Shown piece by piece: positions 4,949-10,391 of a DNA stretch of 10,391 bases. This stretch comes from Acidobacteriaceae bacterium. GTDB taxonomy: Bacteria > Acidobacteriota > Terriglobia > Terriglobales > Acidobacteriaceae. The stretch is from NCBI GenBank assembly GCA_030838305.1, contig JAUTWY010000138.1:1-10391 (forward strand), in the 5' to 3' direction. A program made the translations under genes and the position numbers. Numbering within the stretch: position 1 is the stretch's first letter; the number at the start of each line of letters is the position of its first letter. The notes below the pieces were generated by a model. The model did not search any database, was not told where the DNA came from, and saw only the letters and a program-made list of their open reading frames with translations.

Positions 4949-7825
4949 TTAAGCAATTACTTCCGCGGCAATTCTCTCCGTGACAAACGCCTCGATCACA
5001 TCGCCGACTTTGATGTCGCCGTAGTTCGAGATCGAGATGCCGCACTCCATGCCGTTCGTAACCTGGCTGGCATCATCTTTGAAGCGCCGTAGCGATCCCA
5101 CTTTGCCTTTGAACACTTGCACGTTGTCGCGCAACAGGCGGACTTCGGAATCGCGCTTGATCAAGCCATCACTGACGCGGCAACCGGCGACCGTGCCAAC
5201 TTTCGGGATGCGGAAAACGTTGAGCACTTCGGCACGGCCCTGGTAATTTTCCTTGATCGTAGGTTCGAGCAAGCCGCTCATGGCGCGCTTGATCTCATCC
5301 TGCAATTCGTAAATGATCGAGTGCAGGCGGATATCCACTTTCTCCTGCTCGGCAATCTCCTGCGCCTTGCGCTCCGGGCGCACGTTGAAGCCAATGATGA
5401 TGGCATTCGACGCCGACGCCAGCAGGACATCGGTTTCCGTGATCGCGCCCACACCTGACCGTAGGAGTTTCAACCGTACCTTCTCGTTCGAGAGCTTGGT
5501 GAGCAGATCGGTAATCACTTCCACGGATCCCTGTACGTCGCCCTTGAGAATGACGTTCAGTTCCTTGGTGCCGGCGGCCTTGATCTGTTCCGCCAGCCCT
5601 TCGAGCGACACGCGAGAACTCTTGGCTAGTGCGGCTTCGCGCGATTTCTGTTCGCGGTATTCCGAAATGCCGCGGGCCTTGTCGCGATCGGCCACTACGA
5701 CAAATTGATCACCAGCCTGCGGCAGCGCTTCAATGCCGATGATTTCGACAGGCGTCGACGGTGGAGCGGTCTGCAACTGCGCGCCGCGATCATCGAACAT
5801 GGCGCGAACTTTCCCGTACACATTGCCGACAACAAAATTGTCGCCCGCGTTCAGCGTTCCGTTCTGCACCAGCACGGTTGCCACGGGGCCGCGTCCCCGA
5901 TCCAGTTTGGCTTCCAGCACCACGCCGGTGGCTGCGCGCTCCGGAGTAGCCTTCAATTCGCCAAGATCGGCAACCAGGCAGATCATTTCCATCAGGAGAT
6001 TCAGGTTGGTTTTCTTCTTTGCGGAAACATCCACGAATACCGTCTTGCCGCCCCACTCCTCCGGCACCAGGCCACGATCGGCGAGCTGCTTTTTGACGCG
6101 GTCGGGCAAAGCATCGGGCTTATCGATCTTGTTGACCGCCACAATGATGGGAACTTCGGCGGCGTGCGCGTGGTCGATGGCTTCAAGCGTCTGCGGCATG
6201 ACGCCGTCATCGGCTGCTACCACCAGCACCACAATGTCGGTCGCCTTCGCGCCGCGCGAACGCATGCGCGTGAACGCCTCGTGACCAGGCGTGTCGAGGA
6301 ACACAATTTCGCGTCCGAATGCCGGGGACTCCTTGTCGGTGATTCGTACCTTGTATGCGCCGATGTGCTGCGTGATGCCCCCAGCTTCTCCGCCAGCCAC
6401 ATTCGTGATTCGAATCGAGTCGAGCAGCGTAGTCTTGCCGTGATCGACATGCCCCATGATCGTAACCACGGGCGGACGGATCCCGGTTTCCGGGACAGAC
6501 TCCACCCCGGCCGCGGCCGCATCAACTTCTTTCGCCGTCTGCTCTTCGAATGTGATCACATTTGTATCCGCGCCGAAGAAGCGGGCCATTTCGCTGGCCA
6601 GTTCCGCATCGAGCGTTTGGTTAATTGTGGCGAATACACCCTTAGACAGGAGCCGCGAGATCAGATCCTTAGCGCGAATCTCCAGCTTTTCGGCCAGGTC
6701 TTTCACGCTGATGCCTTCCGTGATCGTGATGCTGCGCGTGATCGGTAGAGGCTCGTTCGACACCACCATCCGCGGTGGCGGCGTGTAGCCCTTCATCGGC
6801 CCTTCCTTCACGCCACGCGGAACATAGCGCTGACCAGGCCGTCGCGCCGGACCACCGGGACGACTGCCAGGACGAGTCGTTCCAGGAGGCGGAAGCGCGG
6901 GACCGACGCCCAGCGGACGCGCTCCTGCAGGAGACTGCCGCGTGGGATGCATCGGCCTGCGCTCACCAGGACGCAGCGGCGGACGCGGCGCACCGGGAGC
7001 TCCGCCCGCAGCTGGCGGACGGCGCTGGAAGATAGGCTGGCCGGGTACGGGACGCCCTGGAGCGGGCCGCATTGTGCCGCCTATTGGAACTCCCGGCTGA
7101 ACCGGAGGCGGAGCGGGCCGCAATGGAGCTTTGTACACGGGTCTGGGGCCCGTTTGTGGAACGATCATGCGCGGCGCGGGTGGAGGCGTAGCAGCTGGAC
7201 GCGCCGGACTCGCAGTCGGGGGAGCTGCGGCTGCGGAAACAGTTGCCGGTGCGCCGGAAGGCACTTGCGCCGCGGGAGGCGGCGTAACCGGACGTGCCGG
7301 CGTTGCGACTACGGGCGCCGATGCGTGTGGGGGCGTGACGACAGGACGCGTGGAAATTGCTGGAGTCGTCGGGGACGCACTCGCCGTAACTGTTGGAGAA
7401 GGCGTTGCGGGCTTCGCCGGTGGTGGCGCAACCGTGGTAGGACGGCTCACTCCGGCCGGAGGCGCGGCTGCAGGCTTGTCTGCCGGAGCCTGCGCGGCGG
7501 GACGGGGCGTTGCCGGCGGTGCGGCGGCTTCCTTCTTCTGCGTAATGGCTCTCAGGACGTCTCCCGGCCGGGAGATGTTTGACAGATCAATCTTGGTTTT
7601 GATTTCTTCTTCGCCGCGCGACGCGCGCGAACTGGATTTGCCTGGAGAGGATGAACCTTCCACCGAAGAACGGATGTACACCCGTACCTTCTCCGCCTCG
7701 TGTTCTTCCAAAGAACTGGAGTGCGTCTTTTTCTCCGTCACTCCGACCAGCGGAAGGGTGTCAAGAATAGCCCGGCTCTTAACTTCCAGCTCTCGGGCAA
7801 GATCGTTAATTCGAACCTTACTCAT
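4949..7825 (-). CDS. infB: Translation initiation factor IF-2
   Basis: The 958-residue IF2 is complete. An N-terminal IF2N domain (about 1-52) is followed by a charged stretch with IDLSNISRPGDVLRAI (79-94) and a Pro/Ala/Arg-rich linker (about 98-350). A second IF2N domain lies at about 363-430. The G domain has GHVDHGKT (458-465), GGITQH (482-487), DTPGH (511-515), NKID (565-568) and SAKK (601-604). Domains II, III and the fMet-tRNA-binding C-terminal domain follow, ending EAFVTERIAAEVIA. IF2 is the GTPase that places initiator tRNA on the 30S subunit and promotes 50S joining. The linker is very GC-rich and low in complexity, and long open frames on the other strand there are by-products. It starts at ATG 7823-7825 with AAAGG five to six bases upstream. 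A bulged hairpin lies just before the ribosome binding site. Confidence 0.98.
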   Translation of the reverse strand: MSKVRINDLARELEVKSRAILDTLPLVGVTEKKTHSSSLEEHEAEKVRVYIRSSVEGSSSPGKSSSRASRGEEEIKTKIDLSNISRPGDVLRAITQKKEAAAPPATPRPAAQAPADKPAAAPPAGVSRPTTVAPPPAKPATPSPTVTASASPTTPAISTRPVVTPPHASAPVVATPARPVTPPPAAQVPSGAPATVSAAAAPPTASPARPAATPPPAPRMIVPQTGPRPVYKAPLRPAPPPVQPGVPIGGTMRPAPGRPVPGQPIFQRRPPAAGGAPGAPRPPLRPGERRPMHPTRQSPAGARPLGVGPALPPPGTTRPGSRPGGPARRPGQRYVPRGVKEGPMKGYTPPPRMVVSNEPLPITRSITITEGISVKDLAEKLEIRAKDLISRLLSKGVFATINQTLDAELASEMARFFGADTNVITFEEQTAKEVDAAAAGVESVPETGIRPPVVTIMGHVDHGKTTLLDSIRITNVAGGEAGGITQHIGAYKVRITDKESPAFGREIVFLDTPGHEAFTRMRSRGAKATDIVVLVVAADDGVMPQTLEAIDHAHAAEVPIIVAVNKIDKPDALPDRVKKQLADRGLVPEEWGGKTVFVDVSAKKKTNLNLLMEMICLVADLGELKATPERAATGVVLEAKLDRGRGPVATVLVQNGTLNAGDNFVVGNVYGKVRAMFDDRGAQLQTAPPSTPVEIIGIEALPQAGDQFVVVADRDKARGISEYREQKSREAALAKSSRVSLEGLAEQIKAAGTKELNVILKGDVQGSVEVITDLLTKLSNEKVRLKLLRSGVGAITETDVLLASASNAIIIGFNVRPERKAQEIAEQEKVDIRLHSIIYELQDEIKRAMSGLLEPTIKENYQGRAEVLNVFRIPKVGTVAGCRVSDGLIKRDSEVRLLRDNVQVFKGKVGSLRRFKDDASQVTNGMECGISISNYGDIKVGDVIEAFVTERIAAEVIA

Positions 7826-7839
7826 CCGGCCTTTCGTTT

Positions 7840-7879
7840 CTCCGTGTTGTACTTAGGTCTTCATTGCGACCTCACGGAG
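7840..7879 (-). promoter_or_regulatory. Bulged stem-loop in the nusA-infB gap, upstream of the infB ribosome binding site
   Basis: On the minus-strand RNA, CTCCGTG (7879-7873) pairs perfectly with CACGGAG (7846-7840). Directly stacked inside it, AGGTC (7872-7868) pairs with GACCT (7859-7855) around an 8-base loop. The 8 bases 7847-7854 bulge out on the 3' side. That gives 12 base pairs in the 102-base gap between nusA and infB, ending 14 bases before the infB ATG. The stem contains a GGAG, but too far from the ATG to be the main ribosome binding site; AAAGG nearer the ATG stays free. No U tract follows, so it is not a terminator. It may be a translational control element, a processing site or chance. 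Confidence 0.5.
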
Positions 7880-7927
7880 TCAATTTCTTCGGTCCCACGC
7901 CGTCGAACTTAGGGCAGCGCGTCATAA

Positions 7928-9451
7928 TTATTCTTTAGTGTCGGAAGCGCGCTCGGGTTCCGCAGCAGGCTCTTGTTCGGAACGCTCTGCCTGCGCTTCG
8001 TTTTCGCTTACGGCAGCAGTCGCCGGCGCCGCAGCGGCTTCTTCAGCAGGCGCAGATTCGTCGCTGGCCATTACTTCTTCGCCAGCAGCCACCTCTTCGC
8101 CCGCTTGGGATGACTCAGCGGCGGCGGCCTCGCCTTCCACAACTTCACCCTCAACCGCCACGCCTTCGAGGCTGGCAAAGTAATTATTCACCGCAAGGCT
8201 GATTTTTTCCACCGTCTTCGGTCCGATGCCCTCGATCGCCTCCAGTTGCTCCGGAGTCATATCAGCCAGGGCCTCTACAGTTGTGACGCCAGCAGCACCC
8301 AGCTTTTCCACCAGCCCTTCACCCAGACCAGGTACGCTCTCCAAAGGAGTTGAAGTTTGCGGCACCATAGCCGACATTTGCAGTTCAACTTCCTGCCGCT
8401 TTTCTTCCTCGCTCTTGATGTCGATCTTCCAGCCCAGCAGTTTCGCCGCGAGCCGTACGTTCTGACCCTTCTTGCCGATGGCAAGAGAAAGCTGGCTGTC
8501 GTCGACGACAACTTCGAGATGCTTGCCTCCGGAATCGACCACCGTGACTTTGCTCACTTTCGCCGGCTGCAAAGCCTTTTCGGCGAAGGTTACGGCGTCT
8601 TCGTGATACTCGATGATGTCAATTTTTTCGCCGTGCAGTTCACGGATGATCGATTGCACCCGCATCCCCTTCATGCCCACGCAGGCGCCCACGGCATCCA
8701 CGTCCTTGTCCTTGGACATGACCGCGATCTTGGTGCGCTCGCCAGCCTCACGCGCAATTGCGCGGATCACTACCGTACCATCGTAAATCTCGGGTACTTC
8801 CGTCTGAAACAAATGCTGCACCAGGTCCGGCACAGCGCGAGACACCACTACGCCAGGCCCTTTCGAAGCTTTTTCCACGCGCGCGATCACCACGCGAACC
8901 CGCTCGCCGATGGCAAACGATTCCAACCGCGATTGTTCCTTGCGCGGCATGCGCGCTTCGGCTTTGCCGATGTCGAAAATCACATCCGGACCTTCGACCC
9001 GCTTCACGGTCGCATTTACCACTTCGCCCACGCGACCGATGTACTCGTTGTAGACTGTGTCGCGCTCGGCTTCGCGCACCTTCTGGAAGATCACCTGTTT
9101 TGCGAGTTGCGCCGCAATGCGTCCCAGGATTCCTTCCGTAACTTTCGGGATCCGTAACTCTCCGCCGACTTCCAGAGCGGGATCGGCCTTGCGCGCATCT
9201 TCCAAAGTAATCTGCAGCAGCGGATCTTCCACTTGCTCCGGTGTTTCGACTACCGTCTTTACCGCGAAAGCATTGATCTTGCCGGTTTCCTTGTCCAGCT
9301 CAGCGCGCAGGTTTTCCTGGGTCTTGTAGTATTTGCGCGTGGCCATCACAATGGCATCTTCCACGGCGCTTACCACAATCTGCGGATCAATCCCCTTTTC
9401 GCGGCTTAGCGCGTCGATCGTGTTGTAGAGCTCACTCGCCATAAAAACCAT
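7928..9451 (-). CDS. nusA: Transcription termination/antitermination factor NusA
   Basis: The 507-residue NusA has the standard order: N-terminal RNA-polymerase-binding domain (about 4-140), S1 domain (about 143-207), KH1 with VGMKGMRV (258-265), and KH2 with IGKKGQNV (325-332). A C-terminal helix-hairpin-helix region follows, with VPGLGEGL (373-380) and IEGIGPKT (406-413). NusA rides on RNA polymerase, stimulates pausing and hairpin termination, and takes part in antitermination on rRNA operons. After residue 430 comes a 77-residue Glu/Ala-rich, almost purely acidic tail ending ASDTKE, which most NusA proteins lack. The longest start is ATG 9449-9451, but the fourth codon is also ATG (9440-9442) and gives the usual opening MASELYNTIDAL; I consider it the more likely start. 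Neither has a good Shine-Dalgarno sequence. The upstream spacer is filled by an octamer hairpin. Confidence 0.97.
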   Translation of the reverse strand: MVFMASELYNTIDALSREKGIDPQIVVSAVEDAIVMATRKYYKTQENLRAELDKETGKINAFAVKTVVETPEQVEDPLLQITLEDARKADPALEVGGELRIPKVTEGILGRIAAQLAKQVIFQKVREAERDTVYNEYIGRVGEVVNATVKRVEGPDVIFDIGKAEARMPRKEQSRLESFAIGERVRVVIARVEKASKGPGVVVSRAVPDLVQHLFQTEVPEIYDGTVVIRAIAREAGERTKIAVMSKDKDVDAVGACVGMKGMRVQSIIRELHGEKIDIIEYHEDAVTFAEKALQPAKVSKVTVVDSGGKHLEVVVDDSQLSLAIGKKGQNVRLAAKLLGWKIDIKSEEEKRQEVELQMSAMVPQTSTPLESVPGLGEGLVEKLGAAGVTTVEALADMTPEQLEAIEGIGPKTVEKISLAVNNYFASLEGVAVEGEVVEGEAAAAESSQAGEEVAAGEEVMASDESAPAEEAAAAPATAAVSENEAQAERSEQEPAAEPERASDTKE

Positions 9452-9453
9452 TT

Positions 9454-9560
9454 AGTAATTGCGCAATTTTGTAATTTGGTAATTGAAAAACAAAAAGCAA
9501 CTCAGCGGCGCCGGTTTTTCAAATTACCCAATCACGAAATTACTCAATTGCCCAATCTCC
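9454..9560. repeat. Paired octamer arrays forming a long hairpin between rimP and nusA
   Basis: The left array has four consecutive 8-base units (9454-9485) of the form NGTAATTK, for example AGTAATTG (9454-9461) and GGTAATTG (9478-9485). The right array has five units of the reverse complement (9521-9560), for example AAATTACC (9521-9528) and AAATTACT (9537-9544). Arms 9454-9484 and 9522-9552 match at 24 of 31 positions without gaps. GAAAAAC/GTTTTTC (9485-9491 and 9514-9520) extends the stem inward, and the loop holds the palindrome CGGCGCCG (9506-9513). The right array ends exactly at the rimP stop codon, and the left array begins two bases from the longest nusA start. The hairpin covers the place where a nusA ribosome binding site should be. 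Confidence 0.85.
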
Positions 9561-10088
9561 CTAGATTTCCGGCACCAGATTCGCCTTCTCCACATTGGCG
9601 AATTCAATTCCTATCTTCTGCCCCTGATCGGCTGCCGCGCCCATTTTCTTTTTTGACTTCTTGCTGGCTGCGCTTAGATCCAGCGTCAACAAGCCTTCGC
9701 GAAAGCTTTCCAGGCGTCCTTCAAAGTAGCGATTGTTGTTCACCGGCTGCCTTGTCATCAGCTTCATCCGGCTCCCGGTGAAGCGAGTAAAGTCAGCAGC
9801 CTTCGTCAGTTTCCGATCCAGTCCGGGCGATGAAACCTCCAGCGTATAGCTGCCCGGCATACTATCCTCGACATCGAGGATGGTGCCAAACTCGCGGCTA
9901 AAGTTGGCGCAATCTCCGTGCGTAACTCCGGCTAGAGGATCGCCGCTCGCCGCCCCAGGCCTGTCCAGGAACACGCGCAGCATTCGGGCATTGCCGCTCC
10001 CGCGCAACTCGACATCGACCACTTCCAGCCCGCTGGAGACCGCTACCCGCTCCGCAATCTCGCGTACCCGATCAAGATCAAGTGCCAT
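9561..10088 (-). CDS. rimP: Ribosome maturation factor RimP
   Basis: The 175-residue protein fits RimP. It has SSGLEVVDVELRG (18-30), the RVFLDRPG strand (38-45), the conserved DVEDSMPGSYTLEVSSPGLDRKL (72-94) and a C-terminal SH3-like domain (about 100-175). RimP binds the free 30S subunit and is needed for efficient 30S maturation. The C-terminal domain contains a Lys-rich insertion, SKKSKKKMG (142-150), between the LLTLDL strand and the final strands; it may contact rRNA. The gene starts at ATG 10086-10088 with only a weak ribosome binding site and a 12-bp palindrome just upstream. It heads the rimP-nusA-infB cluster, an order conserved across bacteria. Confidence 0.95.
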   Translation of the reverse strand: MALDLDRVREIAERVAVSSGLEVVDVELRGSGNARMLRVFLDRPGAASGDPLAGVTHGDCANFSREFGTILDVEDSMPGSYTLEVSSPGLDRKLTKAADFTRFTGSRMKLMTRQPVNNNRYFEGRLESFREGLLTLDLSAASKKSKKKMGAAADQGQKIGIEFANVEKANLVPEI

Positions 10089-10099
10089 GCATCCAATAA

Positions 10100-10111
10100 C
10101 TTACATGTAAG
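10100..10111. promoter_or_regulatory. Perfect 12-bp palindrome upstream of rimP
   Basis: CTTACATGTAAG reads the same on both strands and lies 11 bases upstream of the rimP start codon. It could be a binding site for a dimeric regulator, or a small hairpin-like element near the ribosome binding site. A perfect 12-mer palindrome at a given place is uncommon by chance but not impossible. Only one copy is visible in this window. Confidence 0.3.
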
Positions 10112-10137
10112 CTCACCCGGCAGATTCCCCTGCAACG

Positions 10138-10159
10138 AAAAAGTGGGCTTGCGCCCACT
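10138..10159 (-). terminator. Intrinsic terminator in the rimP leader
   Basis: On the minus-strand RNA, AGTGGGC (10159-10153) pairs perfectly with GCCCACT (10148-10142) across a GCAA loop, a stable GNRA tetraloop. A run of five T residues (10142-10138) follows, the first of them part of the stem. This is a textbook Rho-independent terminator. It lies 49 bases before rimP and downstream of a candidate promoter at 10207-10236. It may therefore end leader transcripts as an attenuator, or it may close the transcript of the gene at the right edge. Confidence 0.75.
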
Positions 10160-10206
10160 GGTGTGCTTCGCCAAATGCTCGTACTACACAACAGTTCCAG
10201 TTTTTT

Positions 10207-10236
10207 AATATACGCCGGAAAGGGGGTAAAAGACAA
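10207..10236 (-). promoter_or_regulatory. Candidate sigma70-type promoter for the rimP operon
   Basis: The minus strand reads TTGTCT (10236-10231, 4 of 6 matches to TTGACA), an 18-base spacer, then TATATT (10212-10207, 5 of 6 matches to TATAAT). An A-rich stretch follows. Transcription would start near 10200 and give a leader of about 110 bases that runs through the terminator hairpin at 10138-10159 before rimP. It is the best promoter-like pair I could find upstream of the operon. It is judged by consensus match only. Confidence 0.45.
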
Positions 10237-10255
10237 ACCGCCCTCCCCTGCGGTT
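10236..10255 (-). terminator. Possible weak terminator after the right-edge gene
   Basis: AACCGC (10255-10250) pairs with GCGGTT (10241-10236) around an 8-base loop on the minus strand, followed by TGTCTTTTA. The stem is only six pairs and the T run is interrupted, so the call is tentative. It lies 18 bases past the stop codon of the partial gene at the right edge, where a terminator would be expected. Confidence 0.35.
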
Positions 10256-10273
10256 GAGGAAAAACCGGTGACG

Positions 10274-10391
10274 TCAAGCTGCTTGTGTAAATAGGTTGAG
10301 GGTGCGGGTTTTCCATTCCAGGTTGAATCTCTGGAAGATGGAGTAGATGATTCTGTCCACGCTTTCCACGTTGACAAAGCAAACCATGGGC
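10274..10391 (-). CDS. C-terminal fragment of an unidentified protein, possibly a transposase (partial)
   Basis: An open frame enters from the right edge on the minus strand and stops at TGA 10274-10276, giving 38 residues. It contains VNVESVDRIIYSIFQR and LEWKTRTLNLFTQAA. Residue composition and codon use look like real coding sequence: a helical segment with alternating charged and hydrophobic residues and a short alanine end. The ending reminds me of C-terminal tails of transposase-related proteins in environmental bacteria, but I cannot confirm a family. No terminal inverted repeat is evident in the following 100 bases. It could be the end of an intact gene or of a decayed element; the window does not show which. 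Confidence 0.5.
   Translation of the reverse strand, partial: PMVCFVNVESVDRIIYSIFQRFNLEWKTRTLNLFTQAA

Noticed and set aside
5705..6748. Long plus-strand open frame (347 codons) opposite infB
   Set aside because: It lies wholly inside infB, mirrors codon structure of the G domain, and its protein is rich in His/Arg with no recognisable domain. It is a by-product of GC-rich coding sequence.
7131..7856. Plus-strand frame of 241 codons opposite the IF2 linker
   Set aside because: It is a Gly/Ala/Val-rich mirror of the Pro/Ala-rich linker, with low complexity and no domain.
8357..9157. Plus-strand frame of 266 codons opposite nusA
   Set aside because: Antisense to conserved S1 and KH domains, rich in His, Arg and Phe, no family features; nusA on the other strand explains the open frame.
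10080..10094. Tiny frame ATG CAT GGC ACT TGA overlapping the rimP start
   Set aside because: Four codons without a ribosome binding site; explained by the ATGCATG sequence around the rimP start.
10264..10276. Overlapping palindromes ACCGGT and TGACGTCA at the stop codon of the right-edge gene
   Set aside because: Short palindromes overlapping coding sequence, single copy, no context for an operator; probably chance.

Overview
The window is a stretch of bacterial chromosome with a moderately high GC content. It is dominated by one long minus-strand run of genes for translation and transcription factors: rimP - nusA - infB - ylxP - rbfA - nrnA (from about 10,090 down to 3,040). The factors are full length and their diagnostic motifs are intact. 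I infer a member of the Acidobacteriota, from the gene order, the very long Pro/Ala-rich IF2 linker and the style of the intergenic repeats. No marker gene in the window proves this.

Layout from right to left, in the direction of transcription. At the right edge (10274-10391) is the C-terminal end of an unrecognised protein, possibly transposase-derived. Next come a candidate sigma70-type promoter (10207-10236) and a strong intrinsic terminator hairpin (10138-10159) placed inside the presumed rimP leader. The core operon then encodes RimP and RbfA (30S maturation), NusA (elongation, termination and antitermination), IF2 (initiation), the small YlxP protein, and NrnA (removal of nano-RNA and pAp). 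Two minus-strand genes of other function follow: an ArnT/PMT-like membrane glycosyltransferase and a tandem-GNAT acetyltransferase. At the left edge the last 26 codons of a plus-strand membrane protein converge on the acetyltransferase gene.

The most unusual content lies between the genes. Four spacers carry degenerate tandem arrays with a strict 7- or 8-base period. The word differs at each locus: GCTCTTA, GTTCTCA, GTCGTTG, and an octamer around GTAATT. In three of the four, a second array of the reverse-complementary word faces the first, so the spacer can fold into a long hairpin. These paired arrays fill their spacers almost from codon to codon: the octamer array abuts the rimP stop codon, and the heptamer array at 84 begins on the base after a stop codon. 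I know of no described element with this design. It resembles the heptanucleotide STRR repeats of cyanobacteria, but differs in being degenerate, locus-specific and paired in inverted orientation.

A second regulatory signal is the rimP leader, where promoter, hairpin and terminator are arranged like an attenuator ahead of the nusA operon. A third is a 12-bp bulged hairpin in the nusA-infB gap, just upstream of the infB ribosome binding site. No rRNA, tRNA, CRISPR array or complete mobile element was found. No gene-free stretch exceeds 300 bases.
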